DNA of 23,972 bases, taken from positions 1 to 23,972 of the forward strand of contig DGSC01000026.1 in the NCBI GenBank assembly GCA_002391275.1. The letters run 5' to 3'. The notes under the pieces are model-generated. The model saw only the letters and a program-made list of their open reading frames with translations, was not told the origin of the DNA and did no database searches. The translations under genes were made by a program, and so were the position numbers. The DNA comes from Prevotellaceae bacterium UBA4372 (GTDB lineage: Bacteria > Bacteroidota > Bacteroidia > Bacteroidales > Bacteroidaceae). Of the stretch, positions 1-6,709 are shown one piece after another. Within the stretch, counting starts at the first letter, position 1, and the number at the start of each line of letters is the position of its first letter.

Positions 1-110
1 ATGAAAGCTAAACGCTTCCTTCAATGTTTGCCGCTCAAATGATGAACGACACCTCAAAGATATGAATTATTCTACAACAACGTTCACTGTGGGCTGTGTT
101 TTAAGGTTTC

Positions 111-446
111 TTAACGTAATGACTGTATATGTATGCTTCCGCTTTTAGGCATAAAGCGCATCTGTGGGCCTTTGTAGTCCTTGTGATAGACCATGCAGGT
201 CTCGCCGGTGCCCATTCCCGAGCATAGCTCGTCTACCCGTAGCCTTTCCCAGATCTCTACGCCGCCGTTGAGGCTCGTCTGTGGCAGGGGGCCGTTATAC
301 CAGATTATCACTCCTTCGTGATTTAGGCTGTTGGAAGGTTGGCAGCCAGAGAAGTAAGCGGCGCCATAGATCCAGTCGGCATTGGCGGTGGTCATCATGC
401 CGCAGAGGACGGAGGGTAACATAATACGTTTCATCTTCTTTGTCAT
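111..446 (-). CDS. Small predicted secreted protein, function unknown
   Basis: This 111-residue protein is not recognised. It begins with a basic N-terminus (TKKMKR), then a hydrophobic stretch, and a plausible signal peptidase I site after Ala-Asn-Ala at about residue 23, so export to the periplasm or beyond is likely. The mature part is about 88 residues, rich in Gly, Trp and Tyr, with three cysteines (about residues 35, 75 and 84) that could form a disulfide. A TAnnTTTG element sits about 30 nt upstream of the start on the same strand, which supports a real gene with its own transcript. The size and secretion resemble the small exported peptides common in Bacteroidales, but I see no family motif and assign no function. 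The kinase gene lies upstream on the same strand, separated by an inverted repeat. Confidence 0.55.
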   Translation of the reverse strand: MTKKMKRIMLPSVLCGMMTTANADWIYGAAYFSGCQPSNSLNHEGVIIWYNGPLPQTSLNGGVEIWERLRVDELCSGMGTGETCMVYHKDYKGPQMRFMPKSGSIHIQSLR

Positions 447-476
447 TATTTAGGGGTTTGACATTCTTTCTGGCGG

Positions 477-484
477 CAAAGGTA
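477..484 (-). promoter_or_regulatory. Bacteroidetes -7 element for the small secreted protein gene
   Basis: On the minus strand the sequence reads TACCTTTG, an exact match to TAnnTTTG, about 30 nt before the ATG at 446. No clear TTG is found about 20 nt further upstream, so the -33 half is weak. It overlaps the region just downstream of the inverted repeat at 499-535. Confidence 0.45.
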
Positions 485-498
485 AATGAAGAAAAAGA

Positions 499-535
499 GA
501 AATGGAAGAAACGGTGCGACCATTTCTTCCATTTC
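499..535 (-). terminator. Perfect 13-bp inverted repeat, probable terminator of the kinase transcript
   Basis: Positions 499-511 (GAAATGGAAGAAA) are perfectly complementary to 523-535, with an 11-nt spacer that holds a further GGT/ACC pairing. On the minus strand the hairpin is followed by a pyrimidine-rich TCTTTTTCTTC tract. It lies downstream of the kinase stop codon and upstream of the next minus-strand gene, as expected for a terminator. The stem is AT-rich, so it could instead be a protein-binding dyad at the downstream gene's promoter. Confidence 0.5.
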
Positions 536-626
536 ATAAAGATTGGCTAATAAGTAAACTTTGAACTTCTTACCAATTGTTCAATTCCTTCTATCAGCTG
601 TCTTGTGCTCTGGATGCAGAAACAGC

Positions 627-1868
627 CTATTCTGTAGTCTCCATACCGTTATCCCTCATCTGGTTGAAGACAAAGCCAACGAGGGCTTGGAAACGGGACT
701 CGACATGCTGCTGGATGACGCTCTTTGGAATGTCGGTGTACTTCCGCGACAATATGGCGGCGACCTGCAGCGCTTGGGCGTGGAACTCCGTTGACTGCCT
801 CTTCCAATGCTCGCCTACGGTCGATGACGGGAAGACGGAGTCGCAGAAGGTGGCGACGGTAGCGTGGTAGGCTGTGTCCAACAGAAGATCCATTTCACGC
901 TCCATCTGGTGAATGGAAGCCTCCCTCGACCCCTCAGAAGGAGAGGAGGACGGGTGTGGGGATGCCTCCACAGACTTTTCAGAAGGAGTGGAGGGTAGTT
1001 GCTGGCTGTCAGGGTGTTGGGAAACAACGGTAAGCTGTGTATCGACGGAGTCTTCGGACTTTATTATGCTTTCCGTAACTGTTCTGTCTGGATGTCCTGA
1101 AAAGATAGCGATTGCGACAATGATGACAGCCAGGACGGCCACAGGGACAGCCCAAAGGAATGTTCGGGGGGTAACGAGCGCTTTCATCATCGCTTCTGCC
1201 GACGGATAACGCTGTGCCGGGTCAGCTGCCGTAGCGCGAGCGATCACCTTATTATATATATGGTGGTTGGGCAAGAGTTCCATTATCTTGCCGATGGCGT
1301 AGATATCGGTCTGAATGGATAATGGACTATGGATAATGGACAATTGCTCGGGAGCGGCGAAGCTTTCGGTGTGTCCTATAGTGTCGGTGAAGGTGTCGGT
1401 ATAGCAGCAGCCAAGGTCTATCAGCTTGACATCGTTGCCAATGCGGGTGAGCAGGATATTGTCGGGCTTCAGGTCGAGGTGAAGCACTTGGTGGGCATGC
1501 AGATAGGCAACGACGTCGAGTAGCTGGTGTAACAACTTGTCGCTGTTCTGCTTGTTGAAGTACTCTGGGTGTGAGGCGATCCGTTCTGATAATGTCTCGC
1601 CGTCGACATACTCCATCAGTATGCCGTCGTTGGTGAGGGAAACATAACGCACCAAGTAGGGGTGCTCTAGGCGATAGCCCGTCTCAAACTCCTTGCGGAA
1701 CGCCTCTTGATAACGAATGTCGCCAACGTACTGAGGCTTTAGTCGTTTAAGGAAGTGCAGCTTGCCATAGAGTTTTACGCGGAAGGTGTCGCTGGTGGCC
1801 CCGTTGGTGTCAACGGGTTCCATCGATTCAAAGCGAGGCTGATCATCAGAAAACTGCGACGACTCCAT
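627..1868 (-). CDS. Membrane-anchored Ser/Thr protein kinase (Hanks type)
   Basis: A 413-residue protein with a cytoplasmic kinase domain (about 28-232), one transmembrane helix (about 236-257) and a periplasmic tail. Visible kinase features: candidate ATP-site Lys41, helix-C Glu60, catalytic loop HLDLKPDN at 130-137 (Asp132, Lys134, Asn137), DLG at 151-153 in place of DFG, AAPEQ at 171-175, TDIYAIG at 187-193, and a terminal Arg219 (AQRYP). No glycine-rich loop is obvious, as the N-lobe is short. The key catalytic residues are present, so activity is plausible. The tail opens with a Ser/Pro-rich linker holding two imperfect copies of a roughly 14-residue unit (PSEKSVEAS, then PSEGSREAS), followed by about 90 helical residues of unknown fold. 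The segment after AAPEQ is encoded by a 14-bp tandem repeat. It lies 68 bp downstream of a putative regulator gene on the same strand. The substrate is unknown. Confidence 0.88.
   Translation of the reverse strand: MESSQFSDDQPRFESMEPVDTNGATSDTFRVKLYGKLHFLKRLKPQYVGDIRYQEAFRKEFETGYRLEHPYLVRYVSLTNDGILMEYVDGETLSERIASHPEYFNKQNSDKLLHQLLDVVAYLHAHQVLHLDLKPDNILLTRIGNDVKLIDLGCCYTDTFTDTIGHTESFAAPEQLSIIHSPLSIQTDIYAIGKIMELLPNHHIYNKVIARATAADPAQRYPSAEAMMKALVTPRTFLWAVPVAVLAVIIVAIAIFSGHPDRTVTESIIKSEDSVDTQLTVVSQHPDSQQLPSTPSEKSVEASPHPSSSPSEGSREASIHQMEREMDLLLDTAYHATVATFCDSVFPSSTVGEHWKRQSTEFHAQALQVAAILSRKYTDIPKSVIQQHVESRFQALVGFVFNQMRDNGMETTE
1315..1340. repeat. Two-copy 14-bp-period tandem repeat inside the kinase gene
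   Basis: ATGGATAATGGA occurs at 1315-1326 and again at 1329-1340, separated by CT. The run is in frame in the kinase and encodes the Ser-Ile-Ile-His-Ser-Pro-Leu-Ser-Ile stretch (about residues 177-185) between AAPEQ and TDIYAIG. The composition differs from the surrounding coding sequence. Confidence 0.75.
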
Positions 1869-1872
1869 AGTT

Positions 1873-1929
1873 AAGTGAAAAATGAAAAGTGAAAAGTGAA
1901 AAATTTGCTACCGCTTGATAAGTGAAAAG
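1873..1929. repeat. Degenerate AGTGAAAA short tandem repeat
   Basis: Between the regulator and kinase genes, AGTGAAAA-type units recur: AAGTGAAAA at 1873-1881, AATGAAAA at 1881-1888, two overlapping GTGAAAA units up to about 1903, and another AAGTGAAAAG at 1920-1929 after a unique spacer (TTTGCTACCGCTTGAT). The array ends only four bases before the kinase start codon, so it forms most of the kinase leader. I see no promoter element within it. Confidence 0.7.
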
Positions 1930-1936
1930 AGAAGAA

Positions 1937-2488
1937 TCAGATAAGCCTCAGGGAGGAAAGACCGGAGACACGCCCTGCAGTGAACTGGCCCAAAGGTTTG
2001 CCATCGCGCCAGACATTAATGACGAACAAAGGATGATGAAGCACAAAACTCTGCAACTCCACTTCATCGCCAACCAGCAACTTGCTGTTCAGACTTTCAA
2101 CGACCTCGTAGCGGCCTTCGCCCAGATAGCGCAGACGGACCTTGCGGTCGGGCAGGTATGTGAATTCTACCTGTTGTCCAACCTGTAAACGGTCTGATCG
2201 TAGTTCACCTTCGGGGGTGTCGAAGCCTGAGTTTCCTTTGTCGTCAATGGCTTGCAGCTCGGCCCAGTGGGCAAAGCCTAAATATTGGGCGATGGCATCG
2301 AGCGTCGAGGTGTGGGGCGTCCGCTCGTCTTGTGCAAAGCCGAGCAGTCGCTTCAGGGTTGTGGCACCGATGCGGATGCCTGTCTTCGACTCGATGTCGA
2401 GCGACAGGCATTCGCAATCGGAAGGCAAGCGCAAGTCGTTGCCTGACTTGCGCTTCAAGAGTTCGATGATGTGGAATGGAATCTTCAT
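1937..2488 (-). CDS. Putative HTH-like DNA-binding protein upstream of the kinase
   Basis: A 183-residue cytoplasmic protein without signal peptide or membrane segment. The N-terminal part (about 1-80) is predominantly helical and contains TGIRIGATTLKRLLGF followed by TSTLDAIAQYLGF. This pattern is seen in Bacteroidetes HTH-type proteins, where it suggests a DNA-binding helical bundle. The C-terminal part (about 95-175) looks like short beta strands (QVEFTYLPDRKVRLRYLGEGRYEVVE), possibly a small barrel. It precedes the kinase on the same strand, so it may be co-transcribed and either regulate the kinase or be its substrate; that is inference from position only. I found no clear promoter upstream. 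The family assignment is tentative. Confidence 0.6.
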   Translation of the reverse strand: MKIPFHIIELLKRKSGNDLRLPSDCECLSLDIESKTGIRIGATTLKRLLGFAQDERTPHTSTLDAIAQYLGFAHWAELQAIDDKGNSGFDTPEGELRSDRLQVGQQVEFTYLPDRKVRLRYLGEGRYEVVESLNSKLLVGDEVELQSFVLHHPLFVINVWRDGKPLGQFTAGRVSGLSSLRLI

Positions 2489-2529
2489 AATTATTACGTG
2501 AGTTCGGTATAAGAAATATGCTTGAAAAA

Positions 2530-2560
2530 TTGTAGGAGTGCGAATTATTTTGTATCTTTG
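2530..2560 (+). promoter_or_regulatory. Strong Bacteroidetes promoter upstream of the transposase remnant
   Basis: TTG at 2530-2532, a 20-nt spacer, then TATCTTTG at 2553-2560: a good match to the phylum's vegetative promoter. It would start a transcript about 30-35 nt before the transposase ATG at 2600. Because the transposase is truncated, it may now read into the downstream metallopeptidase and xylanase genes. Confidence 0.65.
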
Positions 2561-2600
2561 TAGCTGCTAAACAACAAGTTACAATCAATCCACACTCCTA
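2533..2600. repeat. 8-bp inverted repeat flanking the transposase leader
   Basis: TAGGAGTG at 2533-2540 is inverted as CACTCCTA at 2593-2600, the second arm running into the transposase start codon. The arms bracket the -7 element and start region. It could be part of an IS end, a transposase operator or an RNA hairpin that hides the start; the sequence does not decide. Confidence 0.45.
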
Positions 2601-2917
2601 TGACGACTGCAAATATAATTGGAATTTTTTGTTTTCTCGACGAATTCTGCAAATATTTTGAACCAGAACTTAAAAAACGTGCGATTTCCACCTCCGGTAA
2701 GCTGCATCGGAACCGTCCCGGACGTATGTCTGACAGCGAAATCATGACCATCCTCGTCCTGTTCCACACCAGTCGCTTCCGTGACCTCAAATCGTTCTAT
2801 CTAGGCTACATCTGCCAGCATATGCGCAAAGAGTTTGCTCATGTCATCTCTTATAACCGTTTCGTAGATGACATACACTTGGTCACCAAAATCATGATGT
2901 TGGGTTCTACTGTATAG
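2600..2917 (+). pseudogene. IS982-family transposase, N-terminal remnant
   Basis: The 105-residue reading frame resembles only the N-terminal third of IS982-family transposases (full length about 290 residues). The recognisable parts are the start (IFCFLDEFCKYFEPEL), the HRNRPGRMSDSEIMTILVLFH segment, the FYLGYICQHMRKEFAHVISYNRFV segment, and then loss of similarity near residue 90. The DDE catalytic core is absent, so it cannot transpose. The frame ends at a TAG at 2915-2917 after unrelated residues, suggesting a deletion or a junction around 2870-2900. The original promoter survives upstream. It marks a past insertion immediately before the metallopeptidase and xylanase genes. Confidence 0.8.
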
Positions 2918-2962
2918 GCACAATAAAAAACGCTATTTTACTGCATAGATTATTATTTTTTA

Positions 2963-2970
2963 TATATTTG
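2963..2970 (+). promoter_or_regulatory. -7 promoter element for the metallopeptidase gene
   Basis: TATATTTG matches TAnnTTTG and lies 34 nt before the ATG at 3005. The -33 partner is weak (a TTTT run about 23 nt upstream). The surrounding 90 bp are very AT-rich. Confidence 0.45.
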
Positions 2971-3004
2971 CAGAAAAATTTAGAATAGAAGTTGAAATTC
3001 ACGA

Positions 3005-3598
3005 ATGGAGCATAGACATTTATGTAAATACAACCTATTGATTACACGTCGCCGCACTTCAAGAATGAGCTTGAGGATTGCAAAGAATGGCGATGTGCGA
3101 GTGTCTGTTCCATTCAATGTGAGCAAAGAGGAGGTCTATGCGTTCATAGACAAGCATTCAGAATGGATTGAAAGGGCACGCGAGCGGTTACGTCAAAAAT
3201 ATATGACACGCGACTCTTTCTTTGCCCAACTGCCATTACATACAAAAGCCGAATGGAAGGTAGCTGAGACGAAGTTGAATGGAATCATCGAACCGTTGGT
3301 GAAAAAGTATGTCGATATAATGGGGGTTGCATTTCCTTCGATATTCTTTCGTGCTACAATCTCTCGATGGGGTTGCTGCTATACAACAAGAAATGCTATC
3401 TGCTTCAGCCTGTATCTTCTGCTTTTGCCCGATTTGTGTATTGAACATGTAGTAGTTCATGAGCTTGCTCATTTGCTTGAGCCCAATCATAGTCCAAGAT
3501 TCTATGCGCTAATGGATCAATACTTCCCAAGATGGCGGGAGATCCGCGCCTTGACGCGACGCATCAGCGGTATGGAAGCCGTAGGAAGAATTATTTAG
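3005..3598 (+). CDS. YgjP-like (DUF45) M48-type metallopeptidase
   Basis: A 197-residue cytoplasmic protein of the YgjP/DUF45 zinc metallopeptidase-like family. The zinc site is visible as HELAH (His152, Glu153, His156), with a third ligand probably His162 in NHSPRFY. It is preceded by the characteristic RWGCC segment (about 121-125, usually RWGSC) and VVVHELAHL. The N-terminal region has the family's pattern of short strands followed by a helical arm (SKEEVYAFIDKHSEWIERAR). There is no signal peptide. The cellular substrate is not known for this family. The gene lies between the IS982 remnant and a xylanase gene that starts only 18 nt after its stop, so the two may share a transcript even though no functional link is evident. 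Length is slightly below the usual 220-240 residues. Confidence 0.85.
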   Translation: MEHRHLCKYNLLITRRRTSRMSLRIAKNGDVRVSVPFNVSKEEVYAFIDKHSEWIERARERLRQKYMTRDSFFAQLPLHTKAEWKVAETKLNGIIEPLVKKYVDIMGVAFPSIFFRATISRWGCCYTTRNAICFSLYLLLLPDLCIEHVVVHELAHLLEPNHSPRFYALMDQYFPRWREIRALTRRISGMEAVGRII

Positions 3599-3616
3599 TT
3601 ACGAATATAAAGTAAT

Positions 3617-5377
3617 ATGAACATGAAGTCTTATCAATCAATCTTTTTCTACCTGGTTGTTTGTTTGTCTCTTATCTCAGTATATGCTCAGGCAGACAAC
3701 GGCGTATCACGGGCGAATGGCAACATCTCTACAGACACCATGGGAACCTTGAAACAAGCTTTTGATGGAAGTTTCCTTATAGGCGTGGCTGTCAACCAAC
3801 GTAATATCAGCGATTCTGTTCAGGCTGCCTTGGTTTGCAAGGAATTCAACAGCATCACAGCAGAAAACGACATGAAACCTCAATCGACGCATCCAGCCGA
3901 AGATCGTTTTGACTGGGAGGGAGCTGACAGGATTGCAGATTTTTGTCGTAACAAAGGCATCCGTCTAAGGGGACATTGTCTGGTCTGGCACAACCAGATA
4001 GGCCCTTGGATGTTCTCAGACAACAGCGGCAATGAGGTATCGAAGGACTTGCTGCTGAAGCGCATCCGTGAGCACGTACATGCGGTAGTGAAGCGATATA
4101 AGGATATCGTTTATTGCTGGGATGTCGTGAACGAGGCTGTCACGGATGATGCCCATGCGACATCGCCTTATCGGCAATCACGTCTTTACAAGATTGCCGG
4201 CGACGACTTCATCAGGGAGGCCTTTAAGGCAGCCCGGGAGGCAGACCCCGAGGCTCTTCTGTTCTATAATGACTATAACGAATGTGACCCTGTGAAGAGC
4301 GAACGCATCGCAGAAATGGTGCGTAACATGAAAGCTGAAGGTGTACCTATTGACGGTATTGGCATGCAAGGTCATTACAATATCTACGGCCCCTCAGCTC
4401 AGGAGGTGGACGCAGCTATCAACAAGTATAGACAGATTGTGAAACACATACATGTCACAGAACTTGACGTCCGTGTAAATCACGAGATGGGAGGCCAACT
4501 AAGGCATAGCCGTCAGAGCGAGCAACTCGACGAGGTAAAAGTGCAGCAACAGCAGAAACAATATGCATCGCTTTTTAACGTCTTTGACAAACATAAAGAC
4601 GTCATCGACTGTGTTACGTTTTGGAATCTCTCGGACCGCGACTCGTGGCTTGGGGCAGATAATTCGCCACTCCTGTTTGACAAGAACTACCGACGAAAGG
4701 CTGTCTATGACATTGTCAGGAAGCATATCTTGCCACAGGATATTGTAGTTGGAGAGGCTTCAGGGGAAGGCAAGTCGCCTGCCAGATTGACGGGGAAGGT
4801 AATGAACGTCATTGGCGATAGCTATGTCCGCAACCATCGACGCCCGTTTACTGAGACATGGCATTACAAAGTAGCCATGAAATTAGGCCTTAAATACAAC
4901 AATTACGGGCGAAACGGCAGCAGCATAGCATTTGACCGCTCAAAGGAAGGTTTTGGAAAGTCCATACTTCAACGCTACAATGAGATGGCTGATACGGCCG
5001 ACTATATTCTTGTGATAGCGGGTCATAACGATGCAGACAAGATTAAGAACAGCCGTGACTCGTTAAAGATGTTTCGCGATTCTCTTGAGCAACTATGTCG
5101 GGGACTCATCAACAAATACCCAAGCTCGAAAATAGCATTTGTCACCCCCTGGAACGTGCCAAGGGCGGGCTTCAAACAAGTAACGGATGTCATACTCGAA
5201 GTATGTAAAAGCCACCATATACCTGTTCTGAACGCTGCTGCGACAAGCGGAATCAGAGTGGAAGACGAGCAATTTAGGCGTAAGTACTTTCAAGGGATAA
5301 ACGACACAGCCCACCTGAATGACGAAGGGCACAACCTATTAACCGACTGGGGCGAAAGCTTCGTTCTGGGACTATGA
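3617..5377 (+). CDS. Secreted GH10 endo-1,4-beta-xylanase fused to an SGNH esterase-type domain
   Basis: A 586-residue exported protein with two catalytic modules. The signal peptide spans about residues 1-26 (cleavage near VYAQA). The GH10 module (about 42-372) shows HCLVWHNQ (120-126), acid/base Glu173 in WDVVNEA, NDYN (218-221), nucleophile Glu282 in VTELDVR, and the FWNLSDRDSWL segment near 335-345. It should cleave beta-1,4-xylan backbones. A linker rich in Gly and Ser (about 378-393) leads to an SGNH hydrolase module (about 395-586). That module shows Ser402 in GDSY, Gly431/Asn433 in YGRNGSS, Asn471 in AGHND, and Asp563/His566 in NDTAHLN, so all four blocks appear intact. The likely role is removal of acetyl or other acyl groups from xylan. 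No carbohydrate-binding module, lipobox or sorting tail is seen. A second ATG two codons in (3623) is an equally possible start. Confidence 0.93.
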   Translation: MNMKSYQSIFFYLVVCLSLISVYAQADNGVSRANGNISTDTMGTLKQAFDGSFLIGVAVNQRNISDSVQAALVCKEFNSITAENDMKPQSTHPAEDRFDWEGADRIADFCRNKGIRLRGHCLVWHNQIGPWMFSDNSGNEVSKDLLLKRIREHVHAVVKRYKDIVYCWDVVNEAVTDDAHATSPYRQSRLYKIAGDDFIREAFKAAREADPEALLFYNDYNECDPVKSERIAEMVRNMKAEGVPIDGIGMQGHYNIYGPSAQEVDAAINKYRQIVKHIHVTELDVRVNHEMGGQLRHSRQSEQLDEVKVQQQQKQYASLFNVFDKHKDVIDCVTFWNLSDRDSWLGADNSPLLFDKNYRRKAVYDIVRKHILPQDIVVGEASGEGKSPARLTGKVMNVIGDSYVRNHRRPFTETWHYKVAMKLGLKYNNYGRNGSSIAFDRSKEGFGKSILQRYNEMADTADYILVIAGHNDADKIKNSRDSLKMFRDSLEQLCRGLINKYPSSKIAFVTPWNVPRAGFKQVTDVILEVCKSHHIPVLNAAATSGIRVEDEQFRRKYFQGINDTAHLNDEGHNLLTDWGESFVLGL

Positions 5378-6544
5378 TGCTGCTTGTTCCATGGTCTGGA
5401 GGAGCGCATCGATAGCCGCTTTATGATGTCCGGAGACAATGATGTGATGGTTGCCTATTGGATTATTGAGGAAGTAAGATATGCAATGAGGATTCTTCAG
5501 CAGCAGGACTTGTTGAGTGCGACACAAATCAGGCTCTGACTGGTTGCGTAGCAGATTGCCCTCTGCAACAAAAGATCGCGAAAGGTCAGGAGCAATCTTA
5601 AAGACGGTAATTGGTCCTGGTTTCATAAATCCCCGAATACCGATTCCAATACCGGATTCAAAATGAGTATCGAGTTCATAGCTCTCAACCATATTCAACG
5701 GTATGGTACAATGAGCAAACAATAATTCCCCCGTTTGGGGATTGATGCGGGCAGGATTAGCCTGAAAGCCAGAAACACCGGTTATCGCTTTTACAATAGC
5801 CATAGACAGCAGAGCCGGAACATCTCCCTCGCATCCCGCGATGATGCCTTCACTATTGAGACGGGCAAGAGCCAGACAACCAGTATTGTGAACAGCGGTT
5901 AGCAAATCAAAACAGCGTAACGTGAAACCATCAAGTCGATGTTGGCGTACAAGGGAAGACAAATGATCGTAGATGAGAAGTGCACCAGCTTTAGCCGATG
6001 GAGCCTTGGCAACATCGTCCATCAGCGGGAGTTTGATATCCACTAATTCGATGCCTAAATGTTGTTGCACCAAATCACGGTCTACGTTACTCGAAATGAG
6101 CCAATCAGAGGGATGCCCCACAATGCCTAAGCGCATTCCTTGTAATTGGCGTCGTGCCACCTCTGCCTGTGCAAGCACTTTGGCACGCTCAGAAATGTAA
6201 CTGGCAGAACCGTGAAGAATCTCACCTTTCATCCCCTGCTGTCGCAAGAAGGACAATATTTCCATAGAAGCTGCTAATGAATTACTCTTTCCGGATGTAA
6301 GCAAACGGAAAGGACGAGAGCTACGACTTCGCAAGAATGGAAGGAGCTTGAGGAAAAGCCCTTCGGTACCACCAGTTCTTACAAAAATAAGATCCAGGGC
6401 ATGAGAACCAAAATCATCGTAACAAGCTCCACAATAGTCGTAATCTATATCAAGACCAGAAAGAAATTCATGAGTTGAAACATTGATAGCTTCTTCGTCA
6501 TGCAGGTCGGACGTAAGGGTATAAATTGCTATGTTTTGCACCAT
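5372..6544 (-). CDS. L-fucose/L-arabinose isomerase-like protein
   Basis: A 390-residue cytoplasmic protein with the fold pattern of the fucose/arabinose isomerase superfamily. Recognisable elements are an early loop around FVRTGGTEG (54-62), the middle motif AGCEGDVPALLSMAI (236-250) that supplies acidic metal ligands in the family, FAHCTIP (276-282), GPITVFKI (310-317) and a histidine-rich GNHHIIVSGHH (364-374). It is shorter than true FucI (about 590 residues) and lies closer to the 'fucose isomerase-like' proteins of Bacteroidetes, whose substrates are mostly undefined. Ketose-aldose isomerisation of a deoxy-sugar or pentose is a reasonable inference, not shown. The stop overlaps the xylanase stop by 6 nt in convergent orientation. 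A TATCTTTG element lies 20 nt upstream of the ATG. Confidence 0.75.
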   Translation of the reverse strand: MVQNIAIYTLTSDLHDEEAINVSTHEFLSGLDIDYDYCGACYDDFGSHALDLIFVRTGGTEGLFLKLLPFLRSRSSRPFRLLTSGKSNSLAASMEILSFLRQQGMKGEILHGSASYISERAKVLAQAEVARRQLQGMRLGIVGHPSDWLISSNVDRDLVQQHLGIELVDIKLPLMDDVAKAPSAKAGALLIYDHLSSLVRQHRLDGFTLRCFDLLTAVHNTGCLALARLNSEGIIAGCEGDVPALLSMAIVKAITGVSGFQANPARINPQTGELLFAHCTIPLNMVESYELDTHFESGIGIGIRGFMKPGPITVFKIAPDLSRSFVAEGNLLRNQSEPDLCRTQQVLLLKNPHCISYFLNNPIGNHHIIVSGHHKAAIDALLQTMEQAAS

Positions 6545-6564
6545 TTCTAATAATATTTTATTCG

Positions 6565-6572
6565 CAAAGATA
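6565..6572 (-). promoter_or_regulatory. -7 promoter element for the isomerase-like gene
   Basis: The minus strand reads TATCTTTG, 20 nt before the ATG at 6544. No TTG lies at the standard distance upstream. It is divergent from the promoter of the regulator gene at 6710; the two start regions are about 65 bp apart, so one bound regulator could affect both. Confidence 0.55.
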
Positions 6573-6635
6573 GCATATTTCTGTCAATTTTATTCCGTTG
6601 AATGAGAAAAAAACACTCCTTTTTAAGTTTTTTAC

Positions 6636-6666
6636 TTGGACAAAAGTGCTTTTGTGTGTAACTTTG
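6636..6666 (+). promoter_or_regulatory. Promoter of the HTH-cupin regulator gene
   Basis: TTG at 6636-6638, a 20-nt spacer, then TAACTTTG at 6659-6666, which fits the Bacteroidetes consensus. The ATG follows 43 nt after the -7 element. The 165-bp divergent intergenic region (6545-6709) holds this promoter and the one for the isomerase-like gene and nothing else I can identify. Confidence 0.65.
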
Positions 6667-6709
6667 CGGCCGAAATTAAAAACATTAATTAACGCAAGCA
6701 CACATTTTT

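Noticed and set aside
1..110. A gene at the left edge starting with the ATG at position 1
   Set aside because: The frame stops after 13 codons and no other frame shows a conserved end; nothing is identified in this stretch.
913..1209. Plus-strand frame inside the kinase gene
   Set aside because: Antisense to the kinase linker and membrane helix; its composition follows from the opposite strand.
1873..1929. Promoter for the kinase gene in the AGTGAAAA array
   Set aside because: No TAnnTTTG element in the correct orientation is present; the run is simple repeat.
2545..2790. Minus-strand frames over the transposase remnant
   Set aside because: The plus strand matches IS982 transposase residues; the opposite frames have no similarity to anything known.
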